This document shows, one piece after another, positions 9,861 to 18,884 of a stretch of DNA of 64,000 bases. Numbering within the stretch: the first letter of the stretch is position 1; the number at the start of each line of letters is the position of its first letter. Source of the stretch: Streptomyces malachitofuscus (GTDB lineage: Bacteria; Actinomycetota; Actinomycetes; Streptomycetales; Streptomycetaceae); assembly GCF_014650055.1 (NCBI RefSeq), contig NZ_BMUF01000001.1, positions 496,001 to 560,000 of the forward strand. The letters are read 5' to 3'. A model generated the notes under the pieces. It saw nothing but the letters and a program-made list of their open reading frames with translations, was not told the DNA's origin and did not search any database. Both the position numbers and the translations under genes were made by a program.

Positions 9861-10661
9861 TCAGTAACGCTGGTTGAGGTATCCCAGCAGCTCGTCGTGG
9901 AGCAGCCCGTTCGACGCCGCGGCGTTGCCGCTGTGCGGTCCCGGGCGGCCGTCGAGGCCCGTGAACGAGCCGCCGGCCTCGGTGACCACGATCGAGGTGG
10001 CCGCCATGTCCCAGAGCATCAGCTCCGGCTCGGCGCACAGGTCGACCGACCCCTCGGCGACCATCATGTACGGCCAGAAGTCGCCGTACGCGCGCGTGCG
10101 CCACACCTCGCGGGTGAGGTCGAGGAAGCCGTCCAGCCGCCCCTGCTCCTCCCAGCCGCTGATCGAGGAGTACGCGAAGGAGGCGTCGGAGATCTTGGAG
10201 ACGCGCGACACCTGCAGCCGGGAGGCCGACGAAAGACTGCGGCCCGCGAAGGCGCCGTGCCCCCGCGCGGCCCACCAGCGGCGGCCGAGGGCAGGGGCCG
10301 AGACCACCCCCACGACCGGCTGGAACCCGCCCTCACCGGCCTCCATCAGCGAGATCAGCGAGGCCCAGACGGGCACACCGCGAACGTAGTTCTTGGTCCC
10401 GTCGATCGGGTCGATCACCCAGCGCCGCGGGCCCGTGCCCTCCACCCCGTACTCCTCGCCGAGGACCGCGTCCCTCGGCCGGGCGCGCTGCAGATGGCCG
10501 CGGATGAGCTCCTCGGCGGCCTTGTCCGCCTCACTCACCGGCGTCATGTCCGGTTTCGTCTCCACCTTGAGGTCGAGGGCCTTGAACCGGTCCATCGTCG
10601 CGGCGTCGGCGGCGTCCGCGAGGACATGGGCCAGACGCAGGTCGTTGAGGTAGTCGGGCAT
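9861..10661 (-). CDS. hisN: Histidinol-phosphatase, inositol monophosphatase family
   Basis: A 266-residue Mg2+-dependent phosphatase of the IMPase fold. Metal-binding motifs are GEEYG (near residue 68), [15 protein letters not shown] (near 81-95) and [10 protein letters not shown] (near 216). In S. coelicolor the orthologue (recalled as SCO5208) is HisN, which removes phosphate from L-histidinol phosphate in histidine biosynthesis. It is a single gene away from other his genes, as is typical. ATG 10661 gives a normal N-terminus. Alternative substrates such as inositol or fructose phosphates cannot be excluded by sequence alone. Confidence 0.88.
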   Translation of the reverse strand: MPDYLNDLRLAHVLADAADAATMDRFKALDLKVETKPDMTPVSEADKAAEELIRGHLQRARPRDAVLGEEYGVEGTGPRRWVIDPIDGTKNYVRGVPVWASLISLMEAGEGGFQPVVGVVSAPALGRRWWAARGHGAFAGRSLSSASRLQVSRVSKISDASFAYSSISGWEEQGRLDGFLDLTREVWRTRAYGDFWPYMMVAEGSVDLCAEPELMLWDMAATSIVVTEAGGSFTGLDGRPGPHSGNAAASNGLLHDELLGYLNQRY

Positions 10662-10721
10662 GCAACGAACGGTATCTGCCGAGGTCGGTGCGGGGCTACC
10701 GGGGGCGGGGCCCGAGACCCC

Positions 10722-10750
10722 TTGACAGTGCCCGACGCCGCGTCAAATCT
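10722..10750 (+). promoter_or_regulatory. Possible promoter and autoregulatory site of the TetR gene
   Basis: A perfect -35 TTGACA (10722-10727) is followed 17 bases later by a weak -10 (AAATCT, 10745-10750). The half-sites TTGAC and GTCAA (10722-10726 and 10742-10746) form an inverted repeat over the same stretch, about 40 bp before the TetR start. The poor -10 keeps confidence low. Confidence 0.4.
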
Positions 10751-10789
10751 GAACCGCAGGACCGGCCGCTCGCCCCGAGGGAGGCGAAG

Positions 10790-11410
10790 ATGCCTGCAGC
10801 GCGGGAATCTCTGCTGGACGCCGCTTACACGGCACTGGCACGTCGGCCGTGGTCCGCGGTCCGCATGGTGGACGTGGCCGCCGCGGCCGGAGTCTCCCGG
10901 CAGACGCTGTACAACGAGTTCGGCAGCAAGGACGGCCTCGCCCGGGCCCTCGTGCGCAGGGAGGCCGACGGCTATCTCGCCGGCGTCGACCGCGCCCTCA
11001 CCGGCCACACCGACCCGCGCGACCGTCTGACCGCGACCGCCGAGTGGACGACCTCCAGCGCCCGCGACAACGCCCTGGTCCGCGCCATGCTCACCGGCTG
11101 CTGGGGCGAACGCCTGCCCATGCCGACCCTCGCGGCCGTACCGTCCGGTTCCGTTGTGCCCGCCCAGCGCCGCGCCGACGGCCCGCTGCCCTCACCCGCC
11201 GATTTCGTCGCCCTCGTCCGCGACCGCGCCGTCGCCGTCCTGGCCGGCCCCGGCATTCCGAGGAACGACACCGCCGACCTGGCCCGCTCCTGCGAGCTCG
11301 TGGTCCGTCTCGCCCTGTCCTGCGTCGCCGCACCACCGGCCGACAACGGTGTCGCCGACCTGGTGCGCGGCGCCCTGCACCGTCAGCCGGCGCCATGGTG
11401 GGTCGCGTAG
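10790..11410 (+). CDS. TetR-family transcriptional regulator
   Basis: A 206-residue regulator. The N-terminal helix-turn-helix (residues ~5-55, with MVDVAAAAGVSRQTLYNEFGSK) is classical TetR; the C-terminal ligand domain is Ala/Arg-rich and unassigned. ATG 10790 follows GAGGGAGGCGA. It is convergent with the SMR exporter gene, stop codons 8 bp apart, so it does not share that gene's promoter, but it may still regulate it in trans. Effector unknown. Confidence 0.85.
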   Translation: MPAARESLLDAAYTALARRPWSAVRMVDVAAAAGVSRQTLYNEFGSKDGLARALVRREADGYLAGVDRALTGHTDPRDRLTATAEWTTSSARDNALVRAMLTGCWGERLPMPTLAAVPSGSVVPAQRRADGPLPSPADFVALVRDRAVAVLAGPGIPRNDTADLARSCELVVRLALSCVAAPPADNGVADLVRGALHRQPAPWWVA

Positions 11411-11418
11411 AGGAACGT

Positions 11419-11742
11419 CTAGTGCGCCGACCCCGAAAGCTGCAGCCCGATCACCCCGACGATCACCAAAGTGATCGACACGATCTTCAGCGTCGAGACC
11501 AGGTCCCCCAGGAACACCATCCCGTAGATGGCCGTACCCGCCGCCCCGATGCCCGTCCACACCGCGTACGCCGGCCCCACGTCCAGCTTCTTCAGTGCCA
11601 GGGTCAGCAGCCCGAAGCTGCCCAGCGCGAACGCGCAGAACGCGATGGTCGGCCACAGCCGGGTGAAGCCGTGCGACAGCTTCAGGCACACGGCGAAACC
11701 GGTCTCGAGCAACCCGGCCACTATGACCAGCAGCCACGCCAT
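11419..11742 (-). CDS. Small multidrug resistance (SMR) transporter, SugE/Gdx-like
   Basis: A 107-residue protein with four membrane helices. The conserved Glu of the SMR family is in helix 1 (LLETGFAVCLK, near residue 13), and WPTIAF plus GPAYAVWTGIGAAGT near 55-70 are typical. Family members act as dual-topology dimers, exchanging protons for guanidinium or quaternary cations; the GPAYAVWTGIG segment is closer to SugE/Gdx than to EmrE. ATG 11742 follows GGGAGGA by seven bases; the open frame upstream is not needed. I looked for a guanidine riboswitch in the leader and did not find a convincing one. Confidence 0.9.
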   Translation of the reverse strand: MAWLLVIVAGLLETGFAVCLKLSHGFTRLWPTIAFCAFALGSFGLLTLALKKLDVGPAYAVWTGIGAAGTAIYGMVFLGDLVSTLKIVSITLVIVGVIGLQLSGSAH

Positions 11743-11860
11743 GTGTAGTCCTCCCGCATTCCCCACGTACAGTGACCGCTTCGCCAGGTTCGGCAGGTTC
11801 GGGTCCGGCTCGGTGCGATTATGCACTTACCGTCCGCGCGCCACGACAAACACGCGAGGG

Positions 11861-12871
11861 TCAGTCGCCTTCGGTCCGCTCCCGCGTCGCCAGCAGCCGG
11901 CGCAGCGAGTACAGCCGGGCCTGGTCCGCGTGGCCGTCGGCCACCCAGGCGTCCAGCGCGCAGTCCGGCTCGTCGTGACTGCACGCGCGCGGACAGCCCT
12001 CCGTGCCCGGCTCCAGGTCCGGGAAGGCGTGGATGACCCGGGACGGGTCGACGTGGGCGAGCCCGAACGACCGCACTCCCGGGGTGTCGATCACCCAGCC
12101 CTCCGCGCCCGACAGCGGCAGCGCCAGCGCGGAGGTCGTCGTGTGCCGCCCCCGCCCGGTCACGGCGTTGACATGACCGGTCGTGCGCCGCCGCTCCAGC
12201 GGCACCAGCGCGTTCACCAGGGTCGTCTTGCCGACCCCGGAGTGCCCCACGAACGCCGTGATCCGGCCGTCCAGTTGCTCCCGCACCCGGTCCGCCGCCG
12301 CACCGCTCTCCAGCTCGGCACGGCTGGTGACGACATAGGGGATGTCCAGGTCGCCGTACAGCTCCAGCAGCTTGTCGGCCGGGGCGAGGTCCGACTTGGT
12401 CAGCACCAGCAGCGGCTCGAGCCCGCCGTCGAACGCCGCGACCAGACAGCGGTCGATCAGCCGCGGGCGGGGTTCGGGATCGGCGAGGGCGGTGACGACG
12501 GCGAGCTGGTCGGCGTTGGCCACGACCACCCGCTCGTAGGGGTCGTCGTCGTCGGCGGTACGGCGCAGTACCGAGGTGCGCGGCTCGATCCGCACGATCC
12601 GCGCGAGGGTGTCCTTCTTCCCGGACAGGTCGCCCACGATCGCCACCCGGTCACCGACCACCGCCGCCTTGCGGCCCAGCTCGCGGGCCTTCATCGCGAT
12701 CACGGTGCGGTCCTCGACGAGGCAGGTGAGCCGGCCCCGGTCGACGGTGAGGACCAGTCCCTCGGCGGCGTCCTCGTGCTTGGGCCGGATGTGGGTGCGC
12801 GGCCGGTTGCCCTTGCGGTTGGGGCGCGAACGGATGTCGTCCTCGTCGGTGTGCTTGCCGTAGCGGCGCAT
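11861..12871 (-). CDS. rsgA: Ribosome small-subunit-dependent GTPase RsgA
   Basis: A 336-residue circularly permuted GTPase. An N-terminal OB-like domain is followed by G motifs in the order G4 (TKSD near 155), G1 (GHSGVGKT near 210) and G3 (DTPG near 260). The C-terminal zinc module has Cys, Cys, His and Cys ligands (CPRACSHDEPDC, near 290-302). RsgA checks late 30S subunit assembly. It starts 9 bp after the aroA stop, so both probably share one transcript. The N-terminal ~35 residues are basic, as in actinobacterial orthologues. Confidence 0.95.
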   Translation of the reverse strand: MRRYGKHTDEDDIRSRPNRKGNRPRTHIRPKHEDAAEGLVLTVDRGRLTCLVEDRTVIAMKARELGRKAAVVGDRVAIVGDLSGKKDTLARIVRIEPRTSVLRRTADDDDPYERVVVANADQLAVVTALADPEPRPRLIDRCLVAAFDGGLEPLLVLTKSDLAPADKLLELYGDLDIPYVVTSRAELESGAAADRVREQLDGRITAFVGHSGVGKTTLVNALVPLERRRTTGHVNAVTGRGRHTTTSALALPLSGAEGWVIDTPGVRSFGLAHVDPSRVIHAFPDLEPGTEGCPRACSHDEPDCALDAWVADGHADQARLYSLRRLLATRERTEGD

Positions 12872-12880
12872 GGCGGACCC

Positions 12881-14197
12881 CTATGCCCCGAGCATCCCGG
12901 TCCACAGGTCGGGGAAGTCCGGCAGCGTCTTCGCCGTGGTCGCCACGTTCTCGATCTGCACGCCCTCGACCGCCAGGCCGATGACCGCGCCGGCGGTGGC
13001 CATGCGGTGGTCCTCGTAGGTGTGGAAGACCCCGCCGTGCAGCCGGCGCGGGCGGATGTGGAGACCGTCGGCGGTCTCCGTGACGTCGCCGCCGAGCTCG
13101 TTGATCTCCTTGGTGAGCGCGGCCAGCCGGTCCGTCTCATGCAGCCGCAGATGCGCCACGCCCCGCAGCGTCGACGGGGAGTCCGCGAGCGCGGCGGCGG
13201 CCGCGATGCCGGGCGTCAGCTCGCCGACCTCGCCGAGGTCCACGTCGATGCCGTGGATCGAGCCGGAGCCGGTGAACACCAGCCCGAACTCGGTCAGCTC
13301 GCAGGAACCGCCCATCTCGGTGAAGATCTCCCGCAGCCGGTCACCGGGCTGGGTGGTGCGGGCCGGCCAGTCCGGGATCACGACCTTGCCGCCGGTCACC
13401 AGCGCCGCCGCCAGGAACGGCTGGGCGTTGGACAGGTCCGGCTCGACGGTCAGGTCCCGGCCCAGCAGGGCACCCGGGGTGACCCGCCAGACGTTGGGCT
13501 CGCCGCCCGATTCCGGGGTGTCGACCTGGGCGCCCACCGCGCGGAGCATGTCGACGGTCATCCGGATGTGCGGCAGCGACGGCAGCGTCGCACCGGTGTG
13601 CCGGACCTCGACGCCCTGGTTGAACCGGGGCGCGGAGAGCAGCAGCGCGCTGACGAACTGGGAGGACGAGGACGCGTCCACCTCGACCGTGCCGCCGTCC
13701 AGGGCGCCCCCGCCGTGCACCGTCATCGGCAGCGCGCCGCGGTCGTCGTCGTCGATCCGGGCGCCCAGCTGACGCAGCGCGTCGATGACTCCGTTCAGGG
13801 GACGCTCGTAGGAGCGGGGGTCGCCGTCGAACCGGACGGGGCCGTCGGCCAGCGTGGCGACCGGAGGCAGGAACCGCATCACCGTGCCGGCGTTGCCGAC
13901 GTCGACGGTGGCCGGGCCGTGCAGTCCCGTCGGGAGCACCCGCCAGGCCTCGCCGGTGCCGTCGGGGCCCACGCCCTCCTCGATCTCGATGCCCATGGCG
14001 CGCAGGGCGCCCGCCATCAGCAGGGTGTCGCGGGAACGCAGTGGGCGACGCAGCCAGCCCGGCTCGGAGGCGAGGGCGGCGAGCACGAGGGCACGGTTGG
14101 TGACCGACTTGGACCCGGGCACGTGGACCGTCGCGTCGACGGCTCCGCTCGCGTGCGGGGCGGGCCAGAGGGCGGTGTGCGCGGGGTTCGGGGCCAT
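12881..14197 (-). CDS. aroA: 3-phosphoshikimate 1-carboxyvinyltransferase (EPSP synthase)
   Basis: A ~438-residue enzyme of the shikimate pathway joining phosphoenolpyruvate to shikimate 3-phosphate. Signatures include [18 protein letters not shown] near the N-terminus, [14 protein letters not shown] near 98-112 in place of the usual GNAGT region, and [11 protein letters not shown] near 350. ATG 14197 is taken as start; GTG 14206 is equally possible. Neither has a ribosome site, and a TATAAA box lies immediately upstream (14208-14213), so the mRNA may be nearly leaderless. It is followed by rsgA on the same strand. Confidence 0.94.
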   Translation of the reverse strand: MAPNPAHTALWPAPHASGAVDATVHVPGSKSVTNRALVLAALASEPGWLRRPLRSRDTLLMAGALRAMGIEIEEGVGPDGTGEAWRVLPTGLHGPATVDVGNAGTVMRFLPPVATLADGPVRFDGDPRSYERPLNGVIDALRQLGARIDDDDRGALPMTVHGGGALDGGTVEVDASSSSQFVSALLLSAPRFNQGVEVRHTGATLPSLPHIRMTVDMLRAVGAQVDTPESGGEPNVWRVTPGALLGRDLTVEPDLSNAQPFLAAALVTGGKVVIPDWPARTTQPGDRLREIFTEMGGSCELTEFGLVFTGSGSIHGIDVDLGEVGELTPGIAAAAALADSPSTLRGVAHLRLHETDRLAALTKEINELGGDVTETADGLHIRPRRLHGGVFHTYEDHRMATAGAVIGLAVEGVQIENVATTAKTLPDFPDLWTGMLGA

Positions 14198-14281
14198 GGG
14201 GCCCACTTTATAAGGAGGCCCGGGGACAGGCCGTCCTTCGGGTGCGGCTGCGCCACGGCTCGTCGCGCCGCAGTCCAGGAG

Positions 14282-15013
14282 CTACAACCCCAGGAGCCAC
14301 CTGCCGCCGCCCAGCAGCGCGCACAGCGACACGGCGTGGAAGAGGAACAGCCACAGACCCGCCGGGACGTGCGTCAGCCGGGACAACTGGTCCGCGTCCG
14401 AGTCCCCCGCGCCGCCGCGTGCCCGCTTGGACTGGAGCTCGAACGCCGGGCGCACCCCTCCCAGCAGCAGGAACCACACCACGGCGTACGCGAACGCCGC
14501 CTGCACCTGGGGCCCGGCCAGCCAGGACACCAGGACGAACGTGCCGCCCGTGACGAGCACCGTCACCGCGCCGTAGGCATTGCGGATCATCACCAGCATC
14601 GCCACGAGCAGCGCCGTGGCCAGCCACAGCAGCAGGGTGATGCGCCCGGCGCCGAGCAGCGCGGCGCCGCCGAGGCCCAGCAGCGGGGGTGCGGTGTAGC
14701 CGGAGGCGGCGGTGAGGATCATGCCGATGCCGGTCGGCTTGCCCCGGCTGACGGTCAGGCCGCTGGTGTCCGAGTGCAGACGTATCCCCGTCAGGGTGCG
14801 GCCGGTGAGCAGGGCCACCAGGCCGTGCCCGCCCTCGTGGGCGATGGTGATGGCGTTGCGGGAGATCCGCCACGGCCCGTGCGGTACCACGACGGCGGCC
14901 GCGGCGACCAGGGTGGCGACGACCACCCACATGTCGGGGTCGGGCTGGGTGCCGGAGACCTCGTCCCAGAGGGAGCCGAGCGACGCGGCCGCGGTGCTGA
15001 CCATGCTGTCCAT
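14282..15013 (-). CDS. M50-type membrane metalloprotease
   Basis: A 243-residue membrane protein with about six hydrophobic helices. The zinc motif HEGGH (HExxH form) lies near residue 60 within a conserved ITIAHEGGHGLVALL segment. Family M50B proteins cleave substrates within the membrane. ATG 15013 was chosen; GAGGAG lies 13 bases upstream. The second half of the family active site (NxxPxxPLDG) is not obvious, so proteolytic activity is inferred. It marks the last conserved gene before the accessory island. Confidence 0.8.
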   Translation of the reverse strand: MDSMVSTAAASLGSLWDEVSGTQPDPDMWVVVATLVAAAAVVVPHGPWRISRNAITIAHEGGHGLVALLTGRTLTGIRLHSDTSGLTVSRGKPTGIGMILTAASGYTAPPLLGLGGAALLGAGRITLLLWLATALLVAMLVMIRNAYGAVTVLVTGGTFVLVSWLAGPQVQAAFAYAVVWFLLLGGVRPAFELQSKRARGGAGDSDADQLSRLTHVPAGLWLFLFHAVSLCALLGGGRWLLGL

Positions 15014-15252
15014 GCGTTTCGGATCGCTCCTCTGGGCGTACGGGGTCCAGCAGTGTTGCACGAATGTGCGGTCGGTGTCTGAGACGCCGACTAAGCGGCG
15101 ATCGTTCCTGAACGGCGGACGGGCAGGCCGGGGACGGAGCCTCCGATGCCCTCGGGAGGGGTCCCGGCCGGCCGCTGGTACTCAGGAACCCGCCCGTTCG
15201 TGAGGCCCGCTGTGGGAAGGGCGGCGATCGGCACCGGGAGGGGGGACCGAGG

Positions 15253-16002
15253 ATGGCGACGCACCCGTCGACGTACGACCCCGTGGTCGACGTCCGCCCG
15301 CTGCCACCGGTCCCGCCGGCGAGTCCCCTGCGCGCGCCACGGGGGAGGGCGCTGGTGCTGGTGCCGGACGCCGGGCCGGTGCGGACGGTCCGCCCGGGCG
15401 AGCGGGTGCCCGACGGCTGGTTCGCGCCGCACCGGATGCTGTACCTGGTCGACACCACCGAGCACCGGCTCGTGCTCGACCTCCGGCCGCCCGGCCGGGA
15501 CGGGTCCGCCGCGTTCCGCTGCCGGGTCGAGCTGATGTGCCGGGTCACCGACCCCGCCGCGGTGGTGACACGGGGCATCCGCGACATGGGCGCCGCCTGG
15601 CACGGCCTCCTGGAGGAACGGCTGCGGAACGTGGCGCGGGGATACGGCGCCGGACAGCTGCGCGAGGCCGAGCGGGCGCTGAACGCCGCGCTGCGGGACG
15701 TCACCGGGGACGCGGCCGTCCGGCTGTACGGCGCCCGGGCGGCACTGCTCGGCCACGAAGGGGCCTCCCGGACACCGGGTCGGAGCCGGGTACGGGGGAC
15801 CCGGCTCCGGCCCGGAACGTCGGCTGCGGCCGACGGGTCGGAGGTGCTGCTGGGGGAGGTGGTGGCACGCAAGGAGGAGCCGCTGCCGCCGAAGCCCTCT
15901 CGTCCTCCCGAACTGCCGCCGCCCGCGCCCGAGCGCCGGGTCAGCAGGGTCCGCGGCACCGGGACGCCGGGCGACGGGCGACTCGGTGGGGGGAGGCGGT
16001 GA
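15253..16002 (+). CDS. Hypothetical protein, possible SPFH/band-7-like domain; first gene of the phosphorylation island
   Basis: A 249-residue protein without a membrane segment. Residues 30-160 form a beta-rich part (PGERVPDGWFAPHRMLYLVD) followed by helices (LLEERLRNVARGY, LREAERALNAALRD). The pattern of strands ending in CRVTDPAAVV and then amphipathic helices resembles SPFH/band-7 proteins, but similarity is weak and only by eye. The last ~80 residues are Pro/Arg-rich and disordered. Its start ATG 15253 follows a purine-rich GGAGGGGGG site. The stop overlaps the next start (GTGA at 15999-16002), so it is translationally coupled to the phosphatase. Function unknown. Confidence 0.6.
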   Translation: MATHPSTYDPVVDVRPLPPVPPASPLRAPRGRALVLVPDAGPVRTVRPGERVPDGWFAPHRMLYLVDTTEHRLVLDLRPPGRDGSAAFRCRVELMCRVTDPAAVVTRGIRDMGAAWHGLLEERLRNVARGYGAGQLREAERALNAALRDVTGDAAVRLYGARAALLGHEGASRTPGRSRVRGTRLRPGTSAAADGSEVLLGEVVARKEEPLPPKPSRPPELPPPAPERRVSRVRGTGTPGDGRLGGGRR

Positions 16003-17081
16003 CCGACATGGCGATCCCGCCGGAACCCGCCCGTCCGCCGGAGCGTCCGCTCTCCCGGCCCGGCCATCTGACCTGGTCGGCCGCGGACGACGGGCTCCAG
16101 GCCCTCGCGGTGTGGACGGAGTCCCGTCCCGGGCACGGCGAGGACGCCGAACCGCTCGCGGCCCACCATCGGCCCACCGGGCACGGACTGCTGGCCGTGT
16201 TCGACGGCTCGGGCGGCTCCGGAGCCGCTCCCGGCTGGCGCGCGCCCGACGGCACCACGTACACCAGTGCCTGGACCGGCGCCCGGATCGCCCGGCTGGC
16301 CGCGGAATGCTGGTTCCAGCACATCGTCGCGTCCGGGGAGAACACGTCCGACGGGAACGGGCCGGGGACGGCGGACAGCCCCGAGCGGCTGAAGCGCTGG
16401 CTGCGGACGATGCTGGACGCCACCCCCACCACGGTCCGGAGCAAGATCACCGGGTCCATGCGCCGCGTCCTGCCCACGACACTGGCCGCGATCCGGTACC
16501 GCACGGTCGACGAGGACGTCCGCTGGGAGGCCGTCTGGGCCGGCGACTCCCGGTCGTACGCCCTGCTGCCCGGAAGCGGACTGCACGCGCTCACCCGCGA
16601 CGACACGCACGAGGACGACACCCTCGCCCAGCTCCGGCAGGACCCGCCGATGACGAACGTCATCTGCGCCGACCGCGACTTCACCCTCTCCGCCCACCGC
16701 GGCGCGTTCCGCGCGCCCTGCGTCCTGCTCTCCGCCACCGACGGCTTCTTCGGCTATGTGCACACGCCCGCGCAGTTCGAGTGCGTCCTGCTCGAAACGC
16801 TCGGGCAGTCGGGCGACGTGGCCGAATGGGCCGAGAGGCTGCGCCGGGCCATCCAGCCGGCCACGGGTGACGACGCGTCGCTCTCCCTGGCGGCGCTGGG
16901 TTTCGAGGACTTCGGCCGGCTGCGTGCCGCCTTCGCCGGCCGGTACGCCGACATCGCCGGGGGCGAGTACCTGGACGTACCGCCGGACGACGACCAGGAG
17001 GGGATGCGCGGCTGGCAGGACCGGACATGGCAGGCCTATCGGGACGCGTACGAGAAGTTCATGCCGGGGGTGGGGGAGTGA
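15999..17081 (+). CDS. PP2C-family Ser/Thr protein phosphatase
   Basis: A 360-residue cytosolic PP2C (PPM) phosphatase. Motifs in order: GHGEDAE (metal site, ~45), LLAVFDGSGGSG (~65, equivalent of VxDGxGG), PTTLAAIRYR (~165), WEAVWAGDSRSYAL (~180), LTRDDTH (~200), LLSATDGFFGY (~245, equivalent of SDG) and TGDDASLSL (~290, equivalent of DN). All metal-binding Asp positions appear present, so it should be active. The GTG start at 15999 overlaps the preceding stop; ATG 16008 is the alternative. It directly precedes a kinase whose start overlaps its stop, so the two probably act as an opposing pair. Confidence 0.88.
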   Translation: MTDMAIPPEPARPPERPLSRPGHLTWSAADDGLQALAVWTESRPGHGEDAEPLAAHHRPTGHGLLAVFDGSGGSGAAPGWRAPDGTTYTSAWTGARIARLAAECWFQHIVASGENTSDGNGPGTADSPERLKRWLRTMLDATPTTVRSKITGSMRRVLPTTLAAIRYRTVDEDVRWEAVWAGDSRSYALLPGSGLHALTRDDTHEDDTLAQLRQDPPMTNVICADRDFTLSAHRGAFRAPCVLLSATDGFFGYVHTPAQFECVLLETLGQSGDVAEWAERLRRAIQPATGDDASLSLAALGFEDFGRLRAAFAGRYADIAGGEYLDVPPDDDQEGMRGWQDRTWQAYRDAYEKFMPGVGE

Positions 17082-18160
17082 AGCCGGGCGACGTGATCGG
17101 CGGGTACCGGGTCGTCAGCGAGCCGACCAACGCCGACGGCGGCAAATGCATGTGGGCCTTCGCCGAGAAGGACGGCAAGGAGTACTTCCTCAAGCGGTTC
17201 CTCGAACCCAAGCGCCCTCGTGAGGGCTCCGGCAGCGCGACGAGCCGGCGCATCAGGATGGAGACGTGCAGGGAGTTCGAGGAGCGGCACAGGAGCATCA
17301 TGAAGCTGCTGCGGCCCGACGCCGACGGTGCCGGCAACCTGGTGCTCGCCACCGACTTCTTCCACGCGGGCAGCACCTACTACAAGGTCACCGAACGCAT
17401 CGACACCGCCGGCCTGGACAGCCCCCACTCGCTCGCCCCGAAACAGAGGACGGTCCTGCTCAGGACGCTGGCGACCAGCCTGCGGCTGCTGCACGACATC
17501 GACGTGGTGCACGGCGACCTGAAACCGGCCAACGTGCTCGTCCAGAAGCGCGAAGGGGCCGCGTTCCACACGGCGAAGCTCATCGACTTCGACGACTCCT
17601 ACCTCTCCGGCAGCCCGCCGGCCCGGGAGGACGTCGCGGGCGACTCCCTGTACGGCGCGCCGGAGTGGCGGCGCTATGTGCAGGGCGACGAATCCGTGGC
17701 GAGCGGGGACCTGACGACGGCCGTGGACATGTTCGCGCTGGGGCTGATGACGCACCTGTACCTCACCGGCGCGCTGCCCGCCTACGCCGACCGCTTCGGA
17801 TCACCGGCGGACGCGGTGAACGCGGGTGAGCCACTGGTCGTCGACGAGCGGCTGAGCACGGCGACGCAGGCCCTGATCGCAGCCGCGACGTCCGCCGACC
17901 CCGCGGCCCGCCCCACCGTCGCGGACTTCCTGACGGCGCTGAAGGACCCGGGGGCGTGCACCGTCCACGGCACACCGCAGCCCCGCCCGGCAACCGGCAG
18001 AAGCCGGGTCCAGTTCAACCCGCCGGACCGGTCAGGGCCCCTACCGGACCGCTCCGCCCACGGGCCGCCCGCCGCCGGCGCCGAACCGAGGAAGTCCAGG
18101 GTCAGGATCAATCTCGGCCCCCGCCGAGACGGCCCTCCCGCCGACCGTCCCACCCCGTAG
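17078..18160 (+). CDS. Soluble Ser/Thr protein kinase of the phosphorylation triad
   Basis: A 360-residue kinase. The N-lobe lysine is in YFLKRF (~39), the glycine loop is degenerate (GGYRVV...DGGK), the catalytic loop is VVHGDLKPANVL (~143-154) with HGD in place of HRD, and the metal motif is LIDFDDS (DFD in place of DFG, ~168). GAPEWRR follows at ~190. Catalytic Asp and Lys are kept. The C-terminal ~90 residues are Pro/Arg-rich and disordered, with no membrane helix, unlike PknB-type receptors. Start GTG 17078 overlaps the phosphatase stop (GTGA). The HGD/DFD variant and context fit kinases of TerY-P triads. Confidence 0.88.
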   Translation: MKPGDVIGGYRVVSEPTNADGGKCMWAFAEKDGKEYFLKRFLEPKRPREGSGSATSRRIRMETCREFEERHRSIMKLLRPDADGAGNLVLATDFFHAGSTYYKVTERIDTAGLDSPHSLAPKQRTVLLRTLATSLRLLHDIDVVHGDLKPANVLVQKREGAAFHTAKLIDFDDSYLSGSPPAREDVAGDSLYGAPEWRRYVQGDESVASGDLTTAVDMFALGLMTHLYLTGALPAYADRFGSPADAVNAGEPLVVDERLSTATQALIAAATSADPAARPTVADFLTALKDPGACTVHGTPQPRPATGRSRVQFNPPDRSGPLPDRSAHGPPAAGAEPRKSRVRINLGPRRDGPPADRPTP

Positions 18161-18173
18161 ACCGAGGAGACGC

Positions 18174-18884
18174 ATGAGCACGGAGATCGAGAAGTACCAG
18201 GGGAATCTGCGGTACGCCGTCGACATCGTGATGTGCATCGACGCCACGGGCAGCATGCACCCCGTTCTGGACCTCGTGAAGAACAGCTCGCTGCAGTTCC
18301 ACCAGCGGCTGAACGAGGTGATGGGCAGGAAGAGCAAGGAGATCAGCCAGCTGCGGCTGAAGGTGATCGCCTTCCGGGACTTCGGCGACGACCCCTCCGA
18401 CGCCATCGAGCAGACCGAGTTCCTGCGACTGCCCCAGCAGGTGGCGGAGTTCGAGAGGTTCGTCACCGGACTCGAGGCGGGCGGCGGCGGGGACATTCCC
18501 GAGTCCGGCCTGGAGGCCCTGGCCCTGGCGATCAACTCCCCGTGGGAGAAGGGGCTTGACCGGCGGCGCCACGTCATCGTCATGTTCACCGACGCGCCCG
18601 CGCACCCCCTCGGCACGGTGGGTGTCGCCGCGCAGACCTATCCGCGCAACATCCCGCGCACCATGGACGACCTCTTCGAGCAGTGGGGATACGCGCGCAG
18701 TCAGACCGCGGTGATGGAGCAGTCGGCGAAGCGGCTGGTCCTCTTCGCGCCCGAGGAGGAGCCGTGGAAGGAGAGCATCGGGGAGGAGTGGGATCTCACC
18801 CTGCACTTCCCCTCCAGGGCCGGAGAGGGCCTGGAGGAGTTCGAGATGGACGAGATCATCGAGACGATCGCGAACAGTCTGTGA
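18174..18884 (+). CDS. vWA-domain protein, TerY-like
   Basis: A 236-residue protein that is essentially one von Willebrand A domain. The MIDAS metal motif DATGS is at 23-27, followed by DFGDD (~80) and FTDAPAHP (~140). A GGGGDIPESGLEAL segment near 105 also fits TerY and related bacterial vWA proteins. ATG 18174 follows GAGGAG and is 14 bp after the kinase stop. In TerY-P systems this protein is grouped with a PP2C phosphatase and a kinase and is probably their substrate or assembly partner; that role is inferred here. Confidence 0.88.
   Translation: MSTEIEKYQGNLRYAVDIVMCIDATGSMHPVLDLVKNSSLQFHQRLNEVMGRKSKEISQLRLKVIAFRDFGDDPSDAIEQTEFLRLPQQVAEFERFVTGLEAGGGGDIPESGLEALALAINSPWEKGLDRRRHVIVMFTDAPAHPLGTVGVAAQTYPRNIPRTMDDLFEQWGYARSQTAVMEQSAKRLVLFAPEEEPWKESIGEEWDLTLHFPSRAGEGLEEFEMDEIIETIANSL

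Noticed and set aside
11743..11860. Possible guanidine riboswitch before the SMR exporter
   Set aside because: No recognisable guanidine-I, -II or -III core; only a short hairpin near a GTGC...GCAC pair, not enough.
11528..15082. Long plus-strand open frame opposite SMR, rsgA, aroA and M50
   Set aside because: It crosses four well-supported opposite-strand genes and has low-complexity Arg/Gly composition.
14208..16763. Long minus-strand open frame opposite the start of the island
   Set aside because: It overlaps the M50 gene in another frame and the phosphatase on the other strand; no domain signature.
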